Below are positions 56,827-64,000 of a stretch of 64,000 nt of DNA, in pieces. This stretch comes from Gillisella vitis (GTDB lineage: Bacteria > Pseudomonadota > Alphaproteobacteria > Rhizobiales > Rhizobiaceae). Location of the stretch: assembly GCA_009744235.1 (NCBI GenBank), contig WPHV01000014.1, positions 120,360-184,359 of the forward strand. The letters run 5' to 3'. The translations under genes and the position numbers were made by a program. Each line of letters begins with the position of its first letter. Within the stretch, counting starts at the first letter, position 1. A model generated the notes under the pieces. The model was given only the letters and a program-made list of their open reading frames with translations, was not told where the DNA came from and did no database searches.

Positions 56827-59816
56827 GCGGTGCCAATCGTATTCCCGGCAAGGGCCGTCTGACGCCCGCCAGAACCGCCCGTTTCACCGTTGATGGCCGC
56901 ATTCTCACCGCCTTTGAAGGTGATACCGTGGCCTCAGCCTTGCTGGCCAATGGCATTCATCTGGTCGGTCGCTCGTTCAAATATCATCGTCCACGCGGCA
57001 TTCTCACGGCTGGCCCGGAAGAGCCGAACGCGCTGCTTGACATTTCCCGCGATAGCGCCCGGCGTCAGCCCAACGTGCGCGCTCCCGTGCAAGAAGTGTT
57101 TGATGGCATGCGGGTGCAGACGCAAAATCGCTGGCCATCGCTGTACATGGATATTGGTGCGGTCAACGACCTGCTGTCGCCTTTCTTTGCTGCCGGGTTT
57201 TACTACAAGACCTTCATGTGGCCGAAGAGCTTTTGGCACAAGATTTATGAGCCCATCATTCGCCGCGCCGCAGGCCTTGGCGTGGCCCCGACCGAAGACG
57301 ACACCGACCATTACGCTAACCGCTATGCCCATTGCGATGTGATGGTGGTGGGCGGCGGCGTGGCGGGCCTGACGGCGGCGCTTGCGGCAGCGGAGGCAGG
57401 CGCTTCCGTGATCATCTGCGATGAGCAGCCGGAAATGGGCGGCGCCTTCCATTACGACACAGGTGCCGTGATTGACGGCCAAAATGGCTATGACTGGGCG
57501 CAAGCTACCGTGGCCAAGCTGAAAGCCATGGACAATGTGACCCTGCTGACCCGCACCACGGCCTTTGGCTATTACAACCACAATTTCCTTGGCCTCGCAG
57601 AGCGCATTACCGACCATATCGCCAAACCCGCCAAAGGCTTGCCCCGCGAACGGCTGTGGCAGGTACGGGCGAAAAAGGTGGTGCTGGCCACGGGCGCGAT
57701 TGAGCGCCACATGGTGTTTGCCAACAACGACCGCCCCGGCATTATGCTGGCATCAGCTGCACGCACCTATCTCAACCATTTTGGCGTGGCTGTGGGCGCG
57801 AAAGTGGCGGTCTATACCGCCCATGATTCGGCCTATGAAGCAGCGATTGACCTGAAAAAAGCGGGCGTGCAGGTGGTGGCCATCATCGACTGCCGCCGCA
57901 ATCCGGGGGCAAGCGTCTTGGCTGACGCCAAGGCGGCAGGCATTGAGGTTTTGACCGAACATTGCGTTCTCGATACCGCTGGACGTTTGCGGGTGAAATC
58001 CATCACTATCGCTGGCCGGGGTGGTTTTGACCGACGCAAGCTGGCCGTCGATGCTTTGCTAATGAGCGGTGGCTGGACGCCTTCGGTGCATCTGTTCTCA
58101 CAATCGCGCGGCAAACTGCGGTTCGACGCCGCCACGCAGCGCTTCCTGCCAGATATTTACGTGCAGGATAGTATCTGCGTCGGGGCCTGCAACGGCACGG
58201 ATGATATGCACGAACTGCTGGCTGAGGCCTATGCGAACGGCGCAAGGTTGGCAAAAGAAGCCGGAGCGGAAGGCGAGATCGGAAGCCAGCCAAGCGGTGC
58301 CAACGCCTTTGCTTGGACCGGCGGCATGATTGGTGCTGCCGAAGGCGCTGGCCCCGATGATGCCGTGAAAGCCTTTATCGACTTCCAGCACGACGTCTGC
58401 GCCAAGGATATTCGCTTGGCGGTGCGCGAGGGCATGCATTCCATTGAGCATATCAAGCGCTTTACCACCAATGGCATGGCATCTGATCAGGGCAAGCTGT
58501 CCAACATGCACGGGCTGGCGATTGCAGCCGAAATGCTGGGTAAAGAGATCCCGCAAGTGGGCCTCACCACCTTCCGCGCCCCCTATACGCCCGTGACGTT
58601 TGGCACGCTGATCAACCATTCGCGTGGCGAGTTGTTTGACCCCACGCGCAAAACGCCGATGCATGATCTGGAAACCGCCCTTGGCGCGGATTTTGAAGAT
58701 GTCGGCAATTGGAAGCGCGCCTGGTACTACCCCAAGCCCGGCGAGGATATGCACGCCGCCGTCAACCGCGAATGCAAAACCGTGCGCGAGGTTGCGGGCG
58801 TGTTCAATGCCTCAACGCTGGGCAAAATCGAGGTGGTTGGCCCCGATGCGGCAAAATTCCTCAACCTGATCTACACCAATCCGTGGGATAGCCTCAAACC
58901 CGGCAAATGCCGCTATGGCATCATGACCCGCGATGACGGCTTTATCTATGACGACGGCGTGGTCGGACGGCTGGCCGAAGACCGCTTCCATGTCACCACC
59001 ACCACCGGCGGTGCGGCCCGTGTGCTGAACCACATGGAAGACTATCTGCAAACAGAATTCCCGGAGCTAAAAGTCTGGCTCACCTCCGCTTCCGAGCAAT
59101 GGGCGGTGATTGCCGTGCAGGGACCAAAGGCCCGCGATATCATCGCACCTTTCGTTGAAGGCATTGATATTTCCAATGAGGCCTTCCCGCATATGAGCGT
59201 GGCTGAAGGCACCTTCTGCGGCGTGCCGACCCGGCTGTTCCGCGTGTCGTTCACGGGCGAAGTGGGCTTTGAAATCAACGTGCCCGCCGATTACGGCGCG
59301 TCCGTATTCGAAGCCGTGTGGAAGCGCGCGGAAAGCTTAGGCGCCTGCCTCTATGGCACAGAAACCATGCATGTGCTGCGCGCCGAAAAGGGCTATATCA
59401 TCGTTGGCCAGGACACCGATGGCACGCTGACGCCCGATGATGCCAACTACGGCTGGGCCGTGTCGAAGAAAAAACCCGATTTCGTTGGTATTCGCGGCCT
59501 TAAACGCCCGGATCTGGTGAAGGAAGGCCGCAAGCAACTGGTCGGCCTCAAGACCAAAGACCCCAATGAAGTGCTGGAAGAAGGCGCACAGATTGTTGCC
59601 AACCCCAACCAGCCCAAGCCGATGACCATGCTGGGCCACGTCACCTCGTCCTATTGGTCGGAAAATCTTGGCCAATCGATTGCCATTGCCATGGTGGCCG
59701 GTGGCCGGGCGCGGATGGGCGAAACGCTCTATGTGCCGATGCCTGACAAGACAATCGCCGTAGAAGTGACCGACATGGTCTTTTACGACAAGGAAGGAAG
59801 CCGCATCCATGGTTGA
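56823..59816 (+). CDS. soxA: Sarcosine oxidase alpha subunit
   Basis: 997 residues. The order is: Fer2-like N-terminal domain (FTVDGRILTAFEGDTVASAL, SFKYHRPRGILTAGPEEPNA); NAD-binding flavoprotein region (CDVMVVGGGVAGLTAALAAA, GDEQPEMGG-like ICDEQPEMGGAFHY); a SoxA-type middle domain; a GcvT-like aminomethyl-folate domain from about residue 610 (YYPKPGEDMHAAVNRECKTV, GPDAAKFLNLIYTN, VSFTGEVGFEINVPADYG); and GcvT C-terminal domain to the end. It binds NAD and tetrahydrofolate and passes the methyl group to form 5,10-methylene-THF. Overlaps soxD by 4 bases and soxG by 8. Confidence 0.95.
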   Translation: MSGANRIPGKGRLTPARTARFTVDGRILTAFEGDTVASALLANGIHLVGRSFKYHRPRGILTAGPEEPNALLDISRDSARRQPNVRAPVQEVFDGMRVQTQNRWPSLYMDIGAVNDLLSPFFAAGFYYKTFMWPKSFWHKIYEPIIRRAAGLGVAPTEDDTDHYANRYAHCDVMVVGGGVAGLTAALAAAEAGASVIICDEQPEMGGAFHYDTGAVIDGQNGYDWAQATVAKLKAMDNVTLLTRTTAFGYYNHNFLGLAERITDHIAKPAKGLPRERLWQVRAKKVVLATGAIERHMVFANNDRPGIMLASAARTYLNHFGVAVGAKVAVYTAHDSAYEAAIDLKKAGVQVVAIIDCRRNPGASVLADAKAAGIEVLTEHCVLDTAGRLRVKSITIAGRGGFDRRKLAVDALLMSGGWTPSVHLFSQSRGKLRFDAATQRFLPDIYVQDSICVGACNGTDDMHELLAEAYANGARLAKEAGAEGEIGSQPSGANAFAWTGGMIGAAEGAGPDDAVKAFIDFQHDVCAKDIRLAVREGMHSIEHIKRFTTNGMASDQGKLSNMHGLAIAAEMLGKEIPQVGLTTFRAPYTPVTFGTLINHSRGELFDPTRKTPMHDLETALGADFEDVGNWKRAWYYPKPGEDMHAAVNRECKTVREVAGVFNASTLGKIEVVGPDAAKFLNLIYTNPWDSLKPGKCRYGIMTRDDGFIYDDGVVGRLAEDRFHVTTTTGGAARVLNHMEDYLQTEFPELKVWLTSASEQWAVIAVQGPKARDIIAPFVEGIDISNEAFPHMSVAEGTFCGVPTRLFRVSFTGEVGFEINVPADYGASVFEAVWKRAESLGACLYGTETMHVLRAEKGYIIVGQDTDGTLTPDDANYGWAVSKKKPDFVGIRGLKRPDLVKEGRKQLVGLKTKDPNEVLEEGAQIVANPNQPKPMTMLGHVTSSYWSENLGQSIAIAMVAGGRARMGETLYVPMPDKTIAVEVTDMVFYDKEGSRIHG

Positions 59817-60375
59817 GCCAATCACCTCCAGCGCGATGTCTGCCACCCGTAAATCGGTCCTTGACGGTGCCTATGGCGGCTCCGCCCATGTGACGCTGAC
59901 GCCAGCCGCCCCGGCCTCACGCCTCTCGCTGCGGGCCGGAGCGGATGCTGTCCCCGGTCTTTCCTCAGCCCTTGGCCTGACCCTACCCACGGCGCCAAAG
60001 ACATCTGCCCATGCCGGCCCCCGCCTTGCCTTCTGGCTCGGCCCGGACGAATGGCTTGTCATCGATGAAGACGGCGCCGACCTCACCGGCGCCTGCGCTG
60101 CCTCCGGCACCATTCACTCCGCCACCGATGTCTCCCACCGCAACACCGCCATCCTGGTCTCCGGCCCCGGCGCGGTAAAAACCCTCAACGCCGCCTGCCA
60201 GCTGGACCTGTCGCTGAAAACCTTTCCGCTTGGTGCCGTTACCCGCACCGTATTCGGCAAGATCGAAATTGTGCTCTACCGGATGAGTGAAGACGCTTTT
60301 CGGGTGGAATGCTGGCGGTCCTTTGCAGAGTATGCATTTGGCATGTTGCAGGAAGGGGCTGCGGACGCGGCGTAG
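59809..60375 (+). CDS. soxG: Sarcosine oxidase gamma subunit
   Basis: 188 residues, a truncated GcvT-like fold without folate site. Family features are LRAGADAVPGLSSALGLTLP, RLAFWLGPDEWLVIDED, ATDVSHRNTAILVSGPGAVK, TLNAACQLDLSLKTFPLGAV and FRVECWRSFAEYAFGML at the end. The start overlaps the soxA stop by eight bases, with AAGGAAG upstream. Last gene of the operon; the RIME-like element follows. Confidence 0.92.
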   Translation: MVEPITSSAMSATRKSVLDGAYGGSAHVTLTPAAPASRLSLRAGADAVPGLSSALGLTLPTAPKTSAHAGPRLAFWLGPDEWLVIDEDGADLTGACAASGTIHSATDVSHRNTAILVSGPGAVKTLNAACQLDLSLKTFPLGAVTRTVFGKIEIVLYRMSEDAFRVECWRSFAEYAFGMLQEGAADAA

Positions 60376-60429
60376 TACGAACTATCATCGAAGCTGACAC
60401 GGTTCATTGACAAACCCGGACTCGGCATT

Positions 60430-60540
60430 TCGTCATCCTCGGGCTTGTCCCGAGGATCTACCGTCTCTGAATAAGCCATTGACGTTGTTGATTAAATCAA
60501 CGTGCTTAGATGCTCGGCACAAGGCCGAGCATGACGTCGA
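60430..60540. repeat. RIME-like mosaic palindromic repeat, copy 2
   Basis: Palindromes ATCCTCGGG-CTTGT-CCCGAGGAT (60435-60457) and ATGCTCGGC-ACAAG-GCCGAGCAT (60510-60532) are joined by about 52 bases with a GTTGATTAAATCAAC dyad in the middle. It aligns with 943-1078 read on the other strand. It lies between convergent soxG and the reductase gene. Confidence 0.75.
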
Positions 60541-60580
60541 GGATAAAGACAGGGTTTGTCAGCAGTCTGCCGGATTCCTA

Positions 60581-61648
60581 TTAAGGAATAAGCCTTTCCC
60601 CACGCAATTGCGCAAACAGGGTGAAAAACGCCTCGTCGGTGGGCTGGTAGCGGTCAAAGCCCATTGTCCGGCTCTTGCTCATATCGGTCACCACTTCAAT
60701 CGGCCGTCCAAGATCGGCGTCCGTATGCCAAGGTGAGGCAAGACGCGACAGGTCTTTTTCGATCAGGCCATGCCGCTCGGCGAGTTCCCGCCAGATGGCC
60801 GCGTCCTCTGCCATCTGCTGTTCCAGCGGAAGGACCGTGCCGTCGAACGGAGCAGGTTCCAGACCAAACCAGTTGGCGATCCGGCCCCACATCCAGCTCC
60901 AGCGGAAGATATCGCCATTGACCACGTTGAAGGCCTGGTTGCGGCATTGCGGGGTTGTTGCGGCCCAGAGCAGTTGTTCGGCCAGAACGCCAGCATCAGT
61001 CATATCCGTCAGGCCGTTCCATTGAACGGCAGAGCCGGGGAACCGGAAGGGCCGCCCGGTTTCCCGGCAGAGCGTCGCATAGACGGCAAGCGTCGTTCCC
61101 ATGTTCATGGCATTGCCAACTGCCTTGCCGATCACCGTATGGGGGCGATGTACGCTCCAAGAAAATCCGTCGCGCCCGGCTGCGGCAAAGACTTCATCTT
61201 CCTGCGCATAGTAAAAATTCTCGACATCCAGCCTGCCCTGATCCTCCCGGAACGGTGTCTGCGGCAGCCTACCCTTGCCATAGGCCTCGAAGGGGCCGAG
61301 ATAATGTTTCAGACCTGTGACCAAGGCGACGTGAGCGACGGACCCGGCTGGACTGAGCGCATCCAGCACATTGCGCACCATGGCCGCATTGACCCGGATG
61401 TTTTCCGCCTCGCTTGACTGGCGCGCCCATGTCGAGATGAACACCACGTCGGGCTTCACGTCGGAAAGCGCCTGGGCTGTCGCCTCACGATCCTGAAGAT
61501 CGGCGGCCACGGGCTGCACGCCGTCTTTGGCAATCGGTGACCGGGCCAGTCCATGCACGGCCCATCCCTTCGCCAACAGGAGATCCACCGTCGCACTGCC
61601 AACGATACCGCTTGCCCCGACAACCAATGCTGATCCAACCATCTTCAT
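60581..61648 (-). CDS. PRISE-type SDR reductase (progesterone 5-beta-reductase/iridoid synthase-like)
   Basis: 355 residues. It has the Rossmann motif GSALVVGASGIVGSATVDLL at the N-terminus, the NADPH discrimination region HGLARSPI, and the defining PRISE active-site segment DVENFYYAQEDEVFAAAGR with Tyr in NFYYAQED. It is followed by FSWSVHRPHTVIGKAVGNAM, and later TMGFDRYQPTDEAFFTLFAQ. Plant PRISE enzymes reduce enones; bacterial ones have largely unknown substrates and act as 1,4-enone reductases in vitro. It is divergent from an HxlR regulator only 92 bases away, suggesting control by that protein, probably in response to electrophilic or quinone-like compounds (inference). Confidence 0.85.
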   Translation of the reverse strand: MKMVGSALVVGASGIVGSATVDLLLAKGWAVHGLARSPIAKDGVQPVAADLQDREATAQALSDVKPDVVFISTWARQSSEAENIRVNAAMVRNVLDALSPAGSVAHVALVTGLKHYLGPFEAYGKGRLPQTPFREDQGRLDVENFYYAQEDEVFAAAGRDGFSWSVHRPHTVIGKAVGNAMNMGTTLAVYATLCRETGRPFRFPGSAVQWNGLTDMTDAGVLAEQLLWAATTPQCRNQAFNVVNGDIFRWSWMWGRIANWFGLEPAPFDGTVLPLEQQMAEDAAIWRELAERHGLIEKDLSRLASPWHTDADLGRPIEVVTDMSKSRTMGFDRYQPTDEAFFTLFAQLRGERLIP

Positions 61649-61740
61649 GCTCCTTCTATCTGAAGGCAGAGATGTAGGCGCCTCTTGCCTTTAAAAAAGA
61701 CGGCACCATTTACGGTCCTAGACACCAAGAGGTAACCACC

Positions 61741-62142
61741 ATGCACCCAGGAACGCCCGAAGCTGAGTGGCGCGAAGATTGCGCGCCGCGCCGCGTACTC
61801 GAACTGTTTTCCACCAAATGGACCAGCATGGTGCTGCACACCCTGCATGCCCGCCATGGAGGCGAGGCCCGCACCGGCGTGCTGCTACGTAGCCTGCCCG
61901 GTATTTCCAAGAAAATGCTGACCCAGACCCTGCGCGATATGGAGGCCAGCGGCCTGATCTCCCGCCACGTCCAGGCCACCATTCCACCCGCCGTCGAATA
62001 CCGACTGACCCCACTCGGCAGCCGGTTTATCGAGCCGGTCGAGATGCTCTACGCCTGGGGGAGAGACAATGCCGACGCACTGGATGCTTTGCGGCCAAGG
62101 CCGGGGTCACGGCGGGAGGGGGTGGAAGAGAAATCGAGTTAA
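61741..62142 (+). CDS. HxlR-family transcriptional regulator
   Basis: 133 residues with one winged helix-turn-helix. Family motifs: DCAPRRVLELFSTKWTSMVL (the KW in the first helix is typical), GVLLRSLPGISKKMLTQTLR as recognition region, DMEASGLISRHVQATIPPAV and EYRLTPLGSRFIEPVEMLYA. HxlR proteins lack a separate ligand domain and often sense aldehydes, quinones or oxidants via cysteine or shape change. It faces the PRISE reductase gene divergently and the 92-base gap probably holds the shared operator. It has a charged C-terminal tail of about 20 residues. Confidence 0.88.
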   Translation: MHPGTPEAEWREDCAPRRVLELFSTKWTSMVLHTLHARHGGEARTGVLLRSLPGISKKMLTQTLRDMEASGLISRHVQATIPPAVEYRLTPLGSRFIEPVEMLYAWGRDNADALDALRPRPGSRREGVEEKSS

Positions 62143-62278
62143 CGTCATCCCACGAGGAACAGACTTTCAATCGCTTTCCCCAGATACAACCATTCCGTCC
62201 CCTTGTGGTCGAACACATTACTCTATTGGATTGCAACCAGCCCCAAGCTGAACGCAAAAGATAGTGGTGACAAAAGAA

Positions 62279-63700
62279 ATGACGGATGAAACAATTAGTC
62301 ACTGGGATGACGACCTACTTGATAGAAGGTCGGACGCACAGTTTCTTTATAATTTCCTGGTTGGGCAAGTTAGCAAGAGAAACCAACAAGGAAAAACAAG
62401 CTCTTATGTCATTAACATTGACGCGGATTGGGGCGACGGAAAAACTTTCTTCCTCGAGCGTTTTGCAAAAGATATTGAAGAGAGAGGCCATTTAGTTGTG
62501 CAGGTGAATGCATGGAAAGACGACCATGCACAAGATCCCTACATCGCCATCATGGCCGCCATCGATCGCACACTGCAACCCTATCTGAGCAAACCTGGAA
62601 AATTAGAAAAGGTTTGGAAAGCCACGAAGGCTCGCGGCGGAGCGATTGCTCTGCGGACAGGGGGCGTCATCGTAAAAGGCCTCGTGAAGAAACTCAGTGG
62701 CATTTCCCCCGGTGAAATAGTGGAGGCCATCACTGACGACGACACCATGTCACAAGCGCTTGAAGATGGGGCCAAGGCGGGCGGCGATCATTTGGAAAAG
62801 CTTTTTGACGCCGCCCTTGAAAACCTCATCAAAGGCTTCAGCCAGACCGATGCTGCGATCCACGATTTTAAGGCCAATCTCGGCAAAGTCCTGGCATCGT
62901 TGCCGGATGATAAGAAAAGTCCGCTCTTCATTCTGATTGATGAGCTTGATCGATGCCGCCCAACCTACGCCGTTCAACTTCTGGAACGGGTCAAGCATCT
63001 CTTCGATGTATCAGACGTCGTGTTTGTTCTCGGCACCAATTCAAATCAACTTCAACATAGCATCTCGGGAGCGTATGGAAGCGGGTTCGACGGATACCGT
63101 TACTTGAAACGCTTTTTCGACAGAACATATGTCTTCGAAAAGCCCTCGACCCGCACGTTTATTGAGAGCCTGTGTGCCAATCTGCCGGCAGGAAAAATCC
63201 GGGCACCCGAAAATGAGCTTGCCGAAGTCCTGACGCTCGGCTGCGAGGCTTATGAATTCGACCTGAGAGCGATTAATCATATAATGGATATGATTGATGC
63301 TACTGCAACTGCCTGGCGACACAAGCAGCCCATAGAAATTGCTCTGCTATTCCCACTCTGCGCCCACTTTTATCGTACTGGGAAGGCGGAATGGCCATCA
63401 ACAACTGATGAATACTTAAGAAAATGGACACTAAAGAAAACATCAAAAGTTCGTTACAGCAGCGATAATGTAGATCGTAGCATAAACTTCGGTATTGTGT
63501 ATTCATTATGCATTGCAAACATGTCAAATTTAACAGATGCTATTAACATGGACAGTAAAAGCCCGACAAATCATTACGCATACGAAACTTTCCGAATGGA
63601 ATGGGAAAGACGCAAAACACTAGAAATTAACGCGAGCGTTCAAAAAGAGCTATTAGGCATCGTAGCCAATGCGGGAAAAATGAAGGATAGTGAGAGATAA
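62279..63700 (+). CDS. KAP-family P-loop NTPase
   Basis: 473 residues from ATG 62279; GTG at 62264 or 62267 would add a few residues. Walker A is YVINIDADWGDGKTFFLERF (residues 51-56 WGDGKT), Walker B is PLFILIDELDRCRPTYAVQL (216-228), the KAP signature DELDRCRP. The usual transmembrane insertion between them is replaced by a mildly hydrophobic, Gly-rich stretch at about 118-150. The gene is AT-richer than its neighbours and uses rarer codons, particularly in its last third, suggesting horizontal gain. KAP NTPases include PifA, the phage-exclusion protein of F, and are found in defence loci, so a defence role is plausible but unproven. Confidence 0.82.
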   Translation: MTDETISHWDDDLLDRRSDAQFLYNFLVGQVSKRNQQGKTSSYVINIDADWGDGKTFFLERFAKDIEERGHLVVQVNAWKDDHAQDPYIAIMAAIDRTLQPYLSKPGKLEKVWKATKARGGAIALRTGGVIVKGLVKKLSGISPGEIVEAITDDDTMSQALEDGAKAGGDHLEKLFDAALENLIKGFSQTDAAIHDFKANLGKVLASLPDDKKSPLFILIDELDRCRPTYAVQLLERVKHLFDVSDVVFVLGTNSNQLQHSISGAYGSGFDGYRYLKRFFDRTYVFEKPSTRTFIESLCANLPAGKIRAPENELAEVLTLGCEAYEFDLRAINHIMDMIDATATAWRHKQPIEIALLFPLCAHFYRTGKAEWPSTTDEYLRKWTLKKTSKVRYSSDNVDRSINFGIVYSLCIANMSNLTDAINMDSKSPTNHYAYETFRMEWERRKTLEINASVQKELLGIVANAGKMKDSER

Positions 63701-63726
63701 ATAATCCCAAAATTAGAATTAACGCG

Positions 63727-63969
63727 ATGGCTTCTGTAGAAGTCACAGCCAGCCTATCCGAATTCAAAAAGAACCCGCTCGCAACCATCGCGGCGGGAAA
63801 CGGGGCCGCAGTGGCGATTCTCGACGGCGATGAGCCTGTTTTCTACTGCGTTCCGGCGCCAGCCTATGAAGCCATGATCGACCGGTTGGACGATCTCGAA
63901 CTCAAAGCCATTGCCGATGCGCGCGCCAACGATCCCGTTATAAAGATCACGCTCGCTGAACTGTCTTAG
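63727..63969 (+). CDS. Phd/YefM-type antitoxin
   Basis: 80 residues. The N-terminal DNA-binding fold reads MASVEVTASLSEFKKNPLAT, then IAAGNGAAVAILDGDEPVFY, and the helical C-terminus (APAYEAMIDRLDDLELKAIADARAND) is the toxin-binding part. This is the StbD/YefM-like group normally followed within a few bases by a RelE/ParE toxin. Only 31 bases remain in the window, so the toxin is expected just beyond 64000. It lies 26 bases after the KAP gene on the same strand and may share a mobile island with it. Confidence 0.82.
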   Translation: MASVEVTASLSEFKKNPLATIAAGNGAAVAILDGDEPVFYCVPAPAYEAMIDRLDDLELKAIADARANDPVIKITLAELS

Positions 63970-64000
63970 TCTTCATCACCCCCCAAATTCCCCCTTCCCC

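Overview
The window reads as chromosome or chromid DNA of an alphaproteobacterium of the Rhizobiaceae (Agrobacterium / Allorhizobium / Rhizobium group). The reasons are the protein set (CpdR, an sHSP behind a ROSE-like leader, SoxBDAG, glgPBCA-pgm-glgX, MCPs with 'NAGVEAARAGE' hairpins) and several intergenic palindromic repeats, including two RIME-like mosaic elements of the kind described in rhizobia. Coding density is high and GC-rich. No IS, prophage, rRNA operon or CRISPR array was seen. The species call is inference.

Layout. 1-0.9 kb: end of an SPFH protein with nfeD. 1.2-7.6 kb: envelope genes (arabinose-5-phosphate isomerase, beta-barrel outer membrane protein, galU, MltB-type lytic transglycosylase, DUF459 SGNH protein). 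7.8-9.7 kb: chemoreceptor. 10-17 kb: glutamate synthase gltB...gltD, with a vapBC toxin-antitoxin pair and a 52-residue membrane protein between the subunits. 17.7-24.8 kb: threonine aldolase, Hsp20 with an RpoH promoter and ROSE-like thermometer, an alpha/beta hydrolase behind a three-hairpin RNA, an MpaB-like oxygenase, hisN, a strong new sRNA candidate (about 23.08-23.15 kb), N-formylglutamate amidohydrolase and cpdR. 25.1 kb: tRNA-Val(GAC). 25.3-28.2 kb: MscS-type channel and mannose-1-phosphate guanylyltransferase. 28.4-35.2 kb: a predicted amide-bond-forming/peptide-modifying operon (transglutaminase-DUF2126, a 37-residue tandem-repeat peptide, circularly permuted ATP-grasp/alpha-E, second transglutaminase). 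35.4-36.7 kb: TadG-like VWA protein.

37.3-48.4 kb is a complete glycogen operon, glgP-glgB-glgC-glgA-pgm-glgX, with overlapping or nearly abutting genes. 48.7-54.7 kb carries a MaoC hydratase, a DUF2332 protein, TRAP DctM/DctQ without DctP, cytochrome aa3 subunit IV, a TPR lipoprotein and rpsU. 55.2-60.4 kb is the heterotetrameric sarcosine oxidase operon soxBDAG. 60.6-62.1 kb holds a PRISE-type reductase divergent from an HxlR regulator. The last 2 kb is more AT-rich and looks acquired: a KAP-family P-loop NTPase followed by a Phd-type antitoxin cut off from its expected toxin by the window end.

Most interesting items: (i) the 37-residue peptide gene made of two near-identical 18-residue units, packed 2 nt from each neighbour inside the ATP-grasp/transglutaminase operon, a candidate substrate of that system; (ii) the sRNA at about 23.08-23.15 kb with consensus promoter, CCTCC anti-SD motifs and a textbook terminator; (iii) vapBC inside the gltB-gltD operon under a perfect 31-bp palindrome; (iv) the RpoH promoter plus ROSE-like leader of hsp20.
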